Numbered from the stretch's first letter, positions 1-6,555 are shown. The stretch: DNA of 9,308 bases from Clostridiales bacterium (GCA_003487955.1 DNNJ01000060.1:1-9308), one strand, 5' to 3'. The notes: a model not told the origin generated them from the letters alone. Made by a program: numbers and translations.

Positions 1-797
1 ATTTCATCAATTATATTTTTAACCCTTGTACCCTTGTTTCCTACACAGGAGCCTATTGGTTCAACATTGGGATCATGTGAAAAAACAGCTATTTTTGTTC
101 TTGAGCCGGCTTCTCTTGCAATTGAATATATTTCAATGGTACCATCATGAATTTCGGGCACTTCCAGCTCAAATAACCTCTTGATAAGATTGGGATGGCT
201 TCTTGACAACATAATGTTGGCACCTTTTCCTGTGTTTTTAACCTCTAAAATAACAGTTTTTATTCTGTCTCCGGGATTATATGCCTCGCCGAGAATTTGC
301 TCATTAACAGATAGTATACCTTCAATTTTTCCTAAGTCTATAAATATATTACCCTTGTTTTCTCTTTGCACAACACCTGTCAATATATCTGATTCCCTGC
401 CATAAAATTCACTGAAAATGGATTCCCTTTCAGCTTCGCGAATTTTTTGCAAAATTACTTGTCTTGCTGTTTGGGCTGCAATTCGGCCGAAATCCTTTTT
501 GGGCTCAATTTGTAATTTAACTATATCCCCCAATTCGAATTTTAAATCAATTGTTTTTGCTTCTTCCAAAGAAATTTCCAAATTATTGTTTTCTACATTT
601 ACCACAACAGTTTTGTCTTGAAAAAGTTTATATTCACCGTTTGTTTTATCGATTTCAATACTGAAGTTTGTAGCTTTGCCGTAATTCTTCTTATATCCTG
701 TTTCCAATGCAGACCTTATGGCTTCCAAAACTACGTCTTGCTTGATACCCTTTTCTCTTTCAAGCTCGATTAATGCATTTAAAATATCCTTGTTCAT
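1..797 (-). CDS. nusA: Transcription termination/antitermination factor NusA, N-terminal part
   Basis: NusA binds RNA polymerase and nascent RNA and modulates pausing, termination and antitermination. The frame opens at ATG 797 (MNKDILNALIELEREKG) and runs off the left edge after 265 codons, so the C-terminal KH2 region and the stop lie outside. The visible order matches NusA: an N-terminal polymerase-binding domain (about 1-125), an S1 domain (about 135-200, with GVVQRENKGNIFIDLGKIEG), then the start of KH1 with the GSCVGNKGTRV loop near the edge. The start is fixed by a GGAGGGG ribosome binding site at 806-812, eight bases upstream. It follows the rimP stop after 16 bases, so the two are almost certainly one operon, read from the promoter at 1397-1425. 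No frameshift is seen in the visible part. Family identification is secure. Confidence 0.97.
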   Translation of the reverse strand, partial: MNKDILNALIELEREKGIKQDVVLEAIRSALETGYKKNYGKATNFSIEIDKTNGEYKLFQDKTVVVNVENNNLEISLEEAKTIDLKFELGDIVKLQIEPKKDFGRIAAQTARQVILQKIREAERESIFSEFYGRESDILTGVVQRENKGNIFIDLGKIEGILSVNEQILGEAYNPGDRIKTVILEVKNTGKGANIMLSRSHPNLIKRLFELEVPEIHDGTIEIYSIAREAGSRTKIAVFSHDPNVEPIGSCVGNKGTRVKNIIDE

Positions 798-813
798 TTA
801 AACAACCCCTCCA

Positions 814-1278
814 TTAAAACTCCTCTATCACTCTATTTATTTTTGCCAGCTCATTCAATTCAATCTTAATTACATCTTCTCCTGATTCAATAACAATATT
901 ATTATCACCCTTTTCTTTTAATACGCCTGTTACAGACTTTTTGCCGTCTATTGGCTTGTAAAATTTAGCTTCAACCACATTTCCAATATTGTTAATATAA
1001 TCTGCTTCTTTCTTAAAAGCTCTTTCAACTCCCGGTGATGATACTTCCAAAAAATATTGCTCATCTATTAAGTCAATCTCATCAAGCTTCTTATTCAAAA
1101 TTCTGCTTATATCTGCTGTATCATCAACAGTTATTCCTCCCGGCTTATCTATGTAAATTCTCAAATACTTAAACGGTCCCTCTTTTACATACTCAATATC
1201 AAACAGTTCCATTTCCGTTGAGTTTAGTATTTCTTCTGCAATTTCCCTGACAGAAGATACGATATTTTTCTTGCTCAT
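814..1278 (-). CDS. rimP: Ribosome maturation factor RimP
   Basis: RimP is a cytoplasmic factor needed for maturation of the 30S ribosomal subunit. The 154-residue product has the normal family length and layout: an N-terminal alpha/beta domain (about 1-85) with ELFDIEYVKEGPFKYLRIYID and the signature LDEIDLIDEQYFLEVSSPGVER, then a C-terminal SH3-like beta domain (about 86-154). The ATG at 1278 has an AGGAGA ribosome binding site at 1291-1296, twelve bases upstream, which is rather far. It is the first gene of the rimP-nusA operon. In many Firmicutes polC lies directly upstream; here that place is taken by unrelated genes, and a near-consensus promoter at 1397-1425 serves rimP. The leader of about 110 bases contains the perfect hairpin at 1349-1374. 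Confidence 0.97.
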   Translation of the reverse strand: MSKKNIVSSVREIAEEILNSTEMELFDIEYVKEGPFKYLRIYIDKPGGITVDDTADISRILNKKLDEIDLIDEQYFLEVSSPGVERAFKKEADYINNIGNVVEAKFYKPIDGKKSVTGVLKEKGDNNIVIESGEDVIKIELNELAKINRVIEEF

Positions 1279-1348
1279 GTGTATATTCTCTCTCCTTTTA
1301 TGCTGATATGCCTATTTTTAACGCTTAAAGCGCAGGGTCATACATGTA

Positions 1349-1374
1349 GAAAGAGTGGGGTCACCCACTCTTTC
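1349..1374. repeat. Perfect 11-bp hairpin in the rimP leader
   Basis: The arms GAAAGAGTGGG (1349-1359) and CCCACTCTTTC (1364-1374) are perfect complements around a 4-base loop. Neither strand has a T run directly after the stem, so it is not a standard intrinsic terminator. It lies about 15 bases into the predicted rimP-nusA transcript. Possible roles are an mRNA leader element, a protein-binding site or a small palindromic repeat; the sequence alone does not decide. Confidence 0.8.
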
Positions 1375-1396
1375 CGTCAAAATCTATCTTTTTAAT

Positions 1397-1425
1397 AGTA
1401 TATCACAAATGTTATTATAAATCAA
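1397..1425 (-). promoter_or_regulatory. Sigma-A-type promoter for rimP-nusA
   Basis: On the minus strand the -35 box TTGATT (1420-1425) and the -10 box TATACT (1397-1402) are separated by 17 bases. The -10 is preceded by TGA (1403-1405), an extended -10 element. The start of transcription would be near 1389, giving a leader of about 110 bases to the rimP ATG. The promoter sits just downstream of the stop codon of the ATPase gene. Confidence 0.75.
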
Positions 1426-1447
1426 ACATTATTTTTTTGTATCTCCT

Positions 1448-2758
1448 TTACCGTATAAGCGATTTAATCATCCAGAAAATATAAAGCGGAATATTGATTA
1501 ATCGTTCGTTATTTTTTATATTCTGCATTGAGGTTCTGACAGAAATTTCAGGCTTATATTTGTCTCGATAAACGCTAAGGCTGCGGGACTTTACATTCAA
1601 TGCTGATTTAACTTCAATCGGAATAATTTTATCATCAAACTGTGCGATAAAATCCACTTCTGCCATATTACCCGACTTCCAGTAATATGGTACTTCTTTC
1701 AGCAAATTAACCAGCTCATTCAATATGTAATTTTCTGTTAACGCACCCTTGAATTCTGTATACAGAATTGAATCCTCATATATAGATGAAGCAGGAAGCT
1801 TTGATATCCTTCTCATAAGACCTATATCCGACATATATATTTTAAAATATTTTTGATTTTCATAAGCAGATAAAGGAATATATGGTTTCTCAATTTTAGT
1901 GACCTTGTAAATCATTCCTGCACTTATAAGCCATTGCAATGAGTTCTCCAAATCTTTCGCTCTGGCTCCGGGCTTTACGTAACCATAAATAAACTTTCCA
2001 TTTTCTCTTGCAAGCTGACCCGGAATGCTTTTCCATATTAATGAGAGCTTAGGAAAATCCGTTGCAGGTGCATGTTTTGCAAAATCCAACACATAAGAAT
2101 TTAATATATCATCCTGCTTTCTTTCGACCTCTTCAATATCTTTTGTATCTATCCAACCCTTAACCACTTCAGGCATACCACCTGTAACAAAATATGTTTT
2201 CAGCAAGGTTTTAAGCTTGTCTTCAAACATCTTGGGCATAGGCTCATTTATATTAACATTTTTTTCAATATACTCAACAAGCATATCTTCCCCGCAAGCA
2301 TAAAGAAACTCATAAAGGTTCATAGGATACATCGTTATAAAATCCACTTTACCCACAGGAAATGACAGCGGCTTAGATAAGGAAATGCCCAAAAGTGAAC
2401 CTGCACAAACAATATGATATTCCGGTAACTTCTCGCTAAAGTATTTTAATGATGTCAAAGCTTTATTACAGAATTGAATTTCATCGAATATTATAAGCGT
2501 AGTTTCAGGGTCTATTTTTTTCCCTTTTAAAACTCCAAGCTCCATGATAATTCGTCCCGGGTCAAGATCCTGTTCAAAACGCTCTGTCAAAGAAGGATTA
2601 CCTTCAAAATTAAAGTATGCTATACCATCGTAACACCTTTTTCCAAATTCATTAAGTATATATGTTTTTCCACATTGACGAACACCTTTTATGATTAATG
2701 GTTTTCTGTCCTTTCTGTTTTTCCATTTTACCAGTTCATCCATTATTATTCTTTTCAT
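1448..2758 (-). CDS. AAA family ATPase with C-terminal DUF4143 domain
   Basis: The product is 436 residues, typical for the AAA_14/DUF4143 family, widespread in bacteria and archaea and of unknown function. The N-terminal ATPase domain has a Walker A motif GVRQCGKT (25-32), a Walker B motif LIIFDEIQ (88-95) and a sensor-like CAGSLLG. The C-terminal DUF4143 part ends in a segment like the PD-(D/E)xK nuclease fold: EVDF (367-370) followed by IPIEVKS (379-385), with acid and lysine in the expected spacing. Whether it cuts DNA is not known. A GTG at 2770 extends the frame by four codons, but its first base is the last base of the AAGGGG ribosome binding site (2770-2775). ATG 2758, eleven bases downstream, is therefore the better start. 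It has its own consensus promoter (2824-2852) and stands alone, so it looks like an independent cargo gene. Confidence 0.93.
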   Translation of the reverse strand: MKRIIMDELVKWKNRKDRKPLIIKGVRQCGKTYILNEFGKRCYDGIAYFNFEGNPSLTERFEQDLDPGRIIMELGVLKGKKIDPETTLIIFDEIQFCNKALTSLKYFSEKLPEYHIVCAGSLLGISLSKPLSFPVGKVDFITMYPMNLYEFLYACGEDMLVEYIEKNVNINEPMPKMFEDKLKTLLKTYFVTGGMPEVVKGWIDTKDIEEVERKQDDILNSYVLDFAKHAPATDFPKLSLIWKSIPGQLARENGKFIYGYVKPGARAKDLENSLQWLISAGMIYKVTKIEKPYIPLSAYENQKYFKIYMSDIGLMRRISKLPASSIYEDSILYTEFKGALTENYILNELVNLLKEVPYYWKSGNMAEVDFIAQFDDKIIPIEVKSALNVKSRSLSVYRDKYKPEISVRTSMQNIKNNERLINIPLYIFWMIKSLIR

Positions 2759-2823
2759 ATTATCGCGCACCCCTTATCATTATAAATACCTATTATGTTC
2801 AATTTGTTGCATTTTCCATATCT

Positions 2824-2852
2824 ATAATAATATTATTGCCATCAATTGTCAA
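2824..2852 (-). promoter_or_regulatory. Consensus sigma-A promoter for the AAA/DUF4143 gene
   Basis: On the minus strand a perfect -35 box TTGACA (2847-2852) and a -10 box TATTAT (2824-2829) are exactly 17 bases apart. The predicted start near 2817 leaves a leader of about 58 bases before ATG 2758, with AAGGGG at 2770-2775. Confidence 0.8.
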
Positions 2853-2916
2853 GATATTCATTGTTTTAATTATTTATTGCATAAAAAATTCAATACTTTT
2901 AGCAATGTGTTAATGC

Positions 2917-2933
2917 CTCAACAATTTGTCGAG
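2917..2933. repeat. Short imperfect dyad
   Basis: CTCAACA (2917-2923) and TGTCGAG (2927-2933) form a 7-bp dyad with one mismatch around ATT. No T run follows, so it is not a clear terminator. It lies upstream of the ATPase promoter and could be an operator or chance. Apart from this dyad, the promoter and the HEPN fragment, the 330-base gap 2759-3089 shows nothing recognisable. Confidence 0.3.
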
Positions 2934-3015
2934 CAATATAACCTGAATGTATTTATTATTTTTATAAAAGGTAATTTACGTTTTTTCTAATTGTTAGGAG
3001 TAAGTTGATCAAAGT

Positions 3016-3086
3016 ACAGCCTTTTCACCAATTTACTGACATAAAATACAATGTTGATTGCAATATGGCAAATGTTTAACAGCATT
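3016..3086 (-). pseudogene. Decayed fragment of a HEPN gene
   Basis: This 71-base stretch matches 6882-6951 inside the intact HEPN gene with seven substitutions and one inserted base, about 90% identity. Read on the minus strand it gives NAVKHLPYCNQHCILCQ, then a TAA stop where the intact gene has CAA, then IGEK before the extra base shifts the frame. It corresponds to residues 18-40 of the intact protein. Four of the seven substitutions are silent in the HEPN frame, which suggests the copy was once a functioning related gene before it decayed. The fragment ends four bases from the stop of the DUF2812 gene; no more of a HEPN or MNT gene is visible on either side. Confidence 0.8.
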
Positions 3087-3089
3087 TCA

Positions 3090-4262
3090 TTACTCAGTTG
3101 GTGTTGCCATTGAAAATAGGTTGACTGAATCAAGCAGACTGCCTGAGCCATAGTACATTGCTGTTATAATGATATTCCCAGTTCGGAGTACAATGTCTTC
3201 AATTTCTCCTCTATCCTTTAATTCTATTTCAGTATTAGAAAAATAAGAAGCACTGTCGAAGCCATCAACGTGCAAAACAGTCATTTCCCCGGCACCTAAT
3301 TTCATGCATAGCTCTTTCTCATAACGAATTGCCAAATCTTCATCCTTCATTTCATAATAGCTAACATTATATCCAAACGGCACCTCATAAGCATCCGGTA
3401 TGTCCTGTACTGCGTACCAGTACTGTCTGACATATAATATCTTTGGAGCCACATAACGACTTTTTTCTATTACCGAATAGTTAGTTCTTATGTCGGAATT
3501 ATGTTTTTCTATAAATTCCTCTGCTGCATACCATTCTTCAGGAGAAATTTGCTCCATAAGAGGTAGATTTAGATTGAGTGTATATTTGTCTAACGGAATA
3601 GTTTCTATACGTTTTGATTTCTCAAGTTCTACTATAATAATGAATAAACTTATAATAATTAATGCAATCATACATGATTCAAATATTCTGTGAGTCTTTA
3701 CCAAAGGCTGTTTCCTGCGCTCCATAAGCAAGTTGATTCTTTTCTCCCTTTTAAAATATGCGACAGCATGCAGCATTCCCGATACCACGGCACAAATAAA
3801 TCCAGCCAATATTCCCATCGGCAGCAATACATCATAATCAATTAGCATGCTTATAAAGCCTTCTGAATCAAAATTCAGTCTAATAAAAAGCATAACCATT
3901 AAAACAGCATACAAAAAAAACAGTATCGTTCCATAAATGCCTACTTGTTTATTAAGAGAATCTTTTATAAGTAAAGTAGAAATAGCTGCCTTATCTACAT
4001 CATCATTTTCTGTTATAAAGATGTCAAAGTATCTTGAAAGTTTACCTACATATTTCCATCCGTGCATACCACAGCTTGTATCATCTGTGCGTGGATGAAT
4101 GCAATATCGTACATTAACTGTTGACGATTCTTCAAAACCAAAAAACCTTCCTTTAATAAGTGTTAACTTAAGTCCTCGGTCAGCCATCGATTCCAGCCAA
4201 CCTTCTATAGCTCCTATTTCAGCTTCATCATGTGGTAGAAAGAAATATTTGTACTTAAACAT
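3090..4262 (-). CDS. DUF2812 domain membrane protein
   Basis: The 390-residue product begins with a DUF2812-like domain (about 1-85; MFKYKYFFLP, GWLESMADRGLKL, GWKYVGKLSRYFDIF). Three predicted membrane segments follow (about 109-129, 145-170 and 194-213), then a polar C-terminal region of about 175 residues without recognised motifs, probably outside the membrane on the positive-inside rule. The function of DUF2812 is unknown; such genes often sit beside a PadR-family regulator, but none is visible here. An upstream ATG at 4271 would add three residues, yet the AGGAG at 4272-4276 abuts it. The same site is nine bases from ATG 4262, so 4262 is taken as the start. It appears monocistronic. The domain call is from sequence style rather than a search. 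Confidence 0.85.
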   Translation of the reverse strand: MFKYKYFFLPHDEAEIGAIEGWLESMADRGLKLTLIKGRFFGFEESSTVNVRYCIHPRTDDTSCGMHGWKYVGKLSRYFDIFITENDDVDKAAISTLLIKDSLNKQVGIYGTILFFLYAVLMVMLFIRLNFDSEGFISMLIDYDVLLPMGILAGFICAVVSGMLHAVAYFKREKRINLLMERRKQPLVKTHRIFESCMIALIIISLFIIIVELEKSKRIETIPLDKYTLNLNLPLMEQISPEEWYAAEEFIEKHNSDIRTNYSVIEKSRYVAPKILYVRQYWYAVQDIPDAYEVPFGYNVSYYEMKDEDLAIRYEKELCMKLGAGEMTVLHVDGFDSASYFSNTEIELKDRGEIEDIVLRTGNIIITAMYYGSGSLLDSVNLFSMATPTE

Positions 4263-4304
4263 AGCAACCATCTCCTAAATATAATTTAAATAAATTATTA
4301 TTAA

Positions 4305-4333
4305 ATTATAGACTACTTATAAAAATAAATTAA
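4305..4333 (-). promoter_or_regulatory. Possible promoter of the DUF2812 gene
   Basis: A perfect -10 box TATAAT lies at 4305-4310 on the minus strand, 17 bases from a poor -35 candidate TTAATT (4328-4333). The region is so AT-rich that a chance match is quite possible. Confidence 0.3.
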
Positions 4334-4380
4334 ATCTATAAACGGTGTAACATTGTAATATATATACTCAAGGCAAAACA

Positions 4381-4412
4381 TGATATTCTAGTAAGTTAAT
4401 ACTAGAATATCA
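4381..4412. repeat. Perfect 13-bp inverted repeat, possible terminator
   Basis: TGATATTCTAGTA (4381-4393) and TACTAGAATATCA (4400-4412) are perfect complements around a 6-base loop. It lies downstream of the headless gene at 4471-4845. On the minus strand the stem is followed by TGTTTTG, a weak T tract, so a terminator for that transcript is possible, though the stem is AT-rich. An operator upstream of the DUF2812 gene is the alternative. The rest of 4263-4470 shows nothing else. Confidence 0.6.
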
Positions 4413-4470
4413 ATAAAACACCCGGCAGCACATATAAATAATTTACAACCTAATAATTTCTGTATTGTAA

Positions 4471-4845
4471 TTAGCTAAAATAATTGTACTCATAGAAAAC
4501 ATGAGGAAATTCAGTGCCTTTTTGATCCTTCTGGGAATAACATGCCCCTGTATATTTGTAGTGGCGTTCAAGACTCCAAGACTCTGTACTTTCATATTGG
4601 TCAAAATCATATGACCAATATGCATCTTCCATACCATATATCTCCGCATGGTGTATCATAGATGAAGCTACATAAGTAAGAATTGATACCCCTATGTTTT
4701 GACCCAAGGTTATTGGACCTATATGATAGGCCAAAATTGCTGCAACCACTGTGACTCCTAAATCTACAATAGTTTCAACTCCCCACTCATTTTTGTTTGC
4801 TTTATAGGTTGTTATATAATTAGTATACGTTGATGATGGTAGTAG
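4471..4845 (-). pseudogene. Headless C-terminal part of an unknown protein
   Basis: I do not recognise this gene. An open frame of 124 residues runs from just inside a TAA at 4846-4848 to the stop at 4471-4473, with no ATG at its head. The sequence reads like an ordinary protein: a polar start (SSTYTNYITTYKANKNEWG), a hydrophobic stretch (TIVDLGVTVVAAILAYHIGP), then a tail rich in Tyr, Glu and Ser (YWSYDFDQYESTESW). It looks like the end of a larger, possibly secreted protein that lost its N-terminus. A GTG at 4749 does have a well-placed AGGAG (five bases upstream), so a 92-residue product could still be made. The transcript would start from the promoter-like block at 4856-4890, shared with the sigma operon. 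An overlapping frame (4443-4649) is judged a shadow. Confidence 0.5.
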
Positions 4846-4855
4846 TTAGTTCTCT

Positions 4856-4960
4856 ATTATATAAACAATTTAACTGTCCAAATCGTTACACATTTTTTGA
4901 AAATAGTTTTTATTAATCTCTTTTAACAATTTATTTTTCTATACTTATAGCGATTTCCTT
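4856..4960 (-). repeat. Promoter-like repeat, copy 1
   Basis: Bases 4856-4890 match 6446-6480 at 33 of 35 positions; weaker similarity continues to 4960 (copy 2 to 6541), including the last codons of the DUF4367 gene. On the minus strand the core holds TGTAACG, then TTTGGACAGTTAAA, then GTTTATATAAT. The TATAAT suggests a -10 box, but the best upstream match, TTGGAC, is only 14 bases away, too close for sigma-A. A target promoter of the neighbouring ECF-like sigma factor is inferred, because copy 2 lies upstream of the sigma gene. Confidence 0.7.
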
Positions 4961-5662
4961 TAATATATCTGCGCTTGCTTCACCACAAATAACAAATTTA
5001 TACTCTTCGTCTTGGAAGATAATGATATTATAGCTGTTATCTTTTTTTGTATACAAAAATCCTAACTGATTGTCTATAACAATGTTTTCTTTTTCGCAGT
5101 TTTCAGTATCTATTTGTATAGGACTATTTAGGGAGTTATATTCATAGGTTATATTTGTCCCGTCTGATTTGTTCGAATAAATTATAGTTCCTATACTTCC
5201 CATATTGTTTTTTAGAATTATTTCATAGTTATCAGGAATATATCTTGGATAATAATAACCTTCAAATTCTTCGATTTTAACGCTTTCAGTTGATTCATGT
5301 CGGAATTCTGTATATTCACCTTTATTTATTTCCATTAGATTTATAATTTTTAAAAAGAAAGCATTTACTTTTCCAAACAAAGGCGGATAGAACATAAATG
5401 TCAGCAAGATAATTGCCGAAGATGCAGCGATTGTTTTTATGATAAGCTTATTTCTACGATGTTTTTGACCAACTCTGTACATATTATTGATTTTATCAGT
5501 CATGTGTTTGTCAAAGTCAGAAAGCCCCGGAATCCTGACGTTGTCATCCGAAAATGATTCAAATAGCTCCATATCTTTATCGAACTGAACTTGTGCCGCA
5601 CGGCGCAGCAAATGCTCATCTTCAGTGCTTAAAATTTCAGCAATTTTATCTTTGTCCTTCAT
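4931..5662 (-). CDS. DUF4367 membrane protein, probable anti-sigma factor
   Basis: The 243-residue product has a charged cytoplasmic N-terminus (1-70), one membrane segment (about 73-95; TIAASSAIILLTFMFYPPLF) after RRNK, and an outer domain like DUF4367 (about 133-243; EGYYYPRYIPDNYEI near its start, EEYKFVICGEASADILKEIA at its end). Such single-span proteins encoded directly after an ECF-type sigma gene commonly hold the sigma factor at the membrane until a signal is sensed. That role is inferred from position and topology; no classical zinc anti-sigma HxxxCxxC motif is present. The ATG at 5662 lies inside the last 17 bases of the sigma gene and has GGAGAGGAG eight bases upstream, so translation of the two is probably coupled. 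The 3' end lies within copy 1 of the promoter-like repeat. Confidence 0.82.
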   Translation of the reverse strand: MKDKDKIAEILSTEDEHLLRRAAQVQFDKDMELFESFSDDNVRIPGLSDFDKHMTDKINNMYRVGQKHRRNKLIIKTIAASSAIILLTFMFYPPLFGKVNAFFLKIINLMEINKGEYTEFRHESTESVKIEEFEGYYYPRYIPDNYEIILKNNMGSIGTIIYSNKSDGTNITYEYNSLNSPIQIDTENCEKENIVIDNQLGFLYTKKDNSYNIIIFQDEEYKFVICGEASADILKEIAISIEK

Positions 5663-6203
5663 AATGCTGGCTCCTCTCCTTTGATTTTTTTAAGGATGAC
5701 CTGATTCTTAAAAGCATAACGCGTATTGTACCGGATTTAACATTAATCTCTTCAGCAATTTCTTTATTACTGTAACCCATATATTTCAAATTTAATATTT
5801 GTTTTTGCCTTGGGTTTAACACATCTATAGAATGTTTAAGTTCATCGTATGAAATTTCTGATATGGCTATTTCTTCTGCACTATTACATGGTGGAGAATA
5901 CTCTTCGATTATATCTATATCACTGCATATGTTTCGATTTTTCTTATTAAGAATATTATATGATATGTTGTTAACTGTAACAATTATATATCTTTTTATT
6001 TCATAACTCTCTGAATCAATTATTTTTTTGTAGTTTTTGGCAATATTTACAAAGGCTTCTTCCACTGCATCTTCTGCTTCGTGCCAATCATTCAATTTAG
6101 AAAATGCAAGCTTTAACATCTGCATTCTGTATTTATTATATAATTCTAAAATGAAATCTCTTGAATGCTCATCATAATTAAAGGCTTCTTGATTTTTATC
6201 CAT
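5646..6203 (-). CDS. ECF-like sigma-70 family RNA polymerase sigma factor
   Basis: The 185-residue product has the two-domain plan of ECF sigma factors. Region 2 spans about 18-85 (LYNKYRMQMLKLAFSKL, HEAEDAVEEAFVNIAKNY) and contacts core polymerase and the -10 element. Region 4 spans about 125-174 (VLNPRQKQILNLKYMGYSNK, EIAEEINVKSGTIRVMLLR) with a helix-turn-helix for the -35 element. A TTG at 6227 could extend the frame by eight codons, but GGGAGGGG lies just upstream of ATG 6203, so 6203 is chosen. The gene overlaps the downstream membrane protein by 17 bases. Expression may come from the nearby promoter at 6231-6259 and from the distal promoter-like block at 6446-6480. Which genes it controls beyond this locus cannot be seen. 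Confidence 0.92.
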   Translation of the reverse strand: MDKNQEAFNYDEHSRDFILELYNKYRMQMLKLAFSKLNDWHEAEDAVEEAFVNIAKNYKKIIDSESYEIKRYIIVTVNNISYNILNKKNRNICSDIDIIEEYSPPCNSAEEIAISEISYDELKHSIDVLNPRQKQILNLKYMGYSNKEIAEEINVKSGTIRVMLLRIRSSLKKSKERSQHYEGQR

Positions 6204-6230
6204 ATTCCCCTCCCCATAATGTTTCAATTA

Positions 6231-6259
6231 ATTATACAATATTATGCAGTATTCTACAA
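6231..6259 (-). promoter_or_regulatory. Proximal promoter of the sigma gene
   Basis: On the minus strand a perfect -10 box TATAAT (6231-6236) lies 17 bases from a partial -35 box TTGTAG (6254-6259). Transcription would start near 6224, about 20 bases before ATG 6203. The 12-base repeat at 6241-6252 falls inside the spacer, which suggests a possible operator. Confidence 0.5.
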
Positions 6260-6318
6260 ATATAATATAAAAGTTCAAAAAGTTCCATTGTAATAGGGAG
6301 TTTTAAATTATGCAGTAT
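6241..6318. repeat. Two copies of a 12-base direct repeat in the sigma leader
   Basis: ATTATGCAGTAT occurs at 6241-6252 and again at 6307-6318, 66 bases apart. The first lies between the -35 and -10 boxes of the proximal sigma promoter. Paired regulator sites are possible; so is chance in AT-rich DNA. Confidence 0.45.
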
Positions 6319-6363
6319 AAAAATAATTTCAATATACATTTGCTTAATCTGTAAAAGTATCTA

Positions 6364-6390
6364 TTTGACACCTATGCATCTACTGTCAAA
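6364..6390. repeat. Inverted repeat of two TTTGACA arms
   Basis: TTTGACA (6364-6370) and TGTCAAA (6384-6390) face each other across 13 bases. Each arm contains a perfect -35 hexamer, but no good -10 box follows at 16-18 bases on either strand. It lies in the leader between the distal promoter-like block and the sigma gene, so an operator is as likely as a promoter. Confidence 0.4.
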
Positions 6391-6445
6391 ATTCACGAAT
6401 AAAAAAACATAATAAACAATATATAAGAACTCTTAACGAGTCGCC

Positions 6446-6541
6446 ATTATATAAACCATTTAACTGTCCAAAACGTTACATATTATTAGAAAATAATTTA
6501 TTGAAAATTTGGAATAACTTTATTTTTCTATATATTTCCTT
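6446..6541 (-). repeat. Promoter-like repeat, copy 2, upstream of the sigma operon
   Basis: The core 6446-6480 differs from copy 1 (4856-4890) at two of 35 bases. Beyond the core the match weakens, but AAGGAAAT, ATATAGAAAAATAAA and ATTTTCT-like stretches align, with a gap of about eight bases, to the last codons and trailer of the DUF4367 gene. This copy may therefore carry the remnant of the end of a second DUF4367-like gene. It lies about 240 bases upstream of the sigma start and points towards it, so autoregulation from here is plausible. Confidence 0.7.
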
Positions 6542-6555
6542 AAAAAGTAATATAG

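Noticed and set aside
1408..1438. AATGTT/AACATT hairpin followed by a T run on the plus strand, as a terminator.
   Set aside because: The stem has only six AT-rich pairs with a long loop, no plus-strand gene precedes it, and it overlaps the rimP promoter.
2691..2990. Plus-strand frames of 71 and 99 codons.
   Set aside because: They overlap the start and promoter of the well-supported ATPase gene on the other strand and have unlike-protein composition.
4443..4649. A 68-codon minus-strand frame overlapping the headless gene.
   Set aside because: No fitting ribosome binding site, and the other frame over the same DNA reads far more like a protein.
6232..6339. A 35-codon minus-strand frame in the sigma leader (MYIEIIFILHNLKL...), containing the 12-base repeat twice in phase.
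   Set aside because: No ribosome binding site precedes its ATG, the composition follows the AT-rich background, and it overlaps the sigma promoter.
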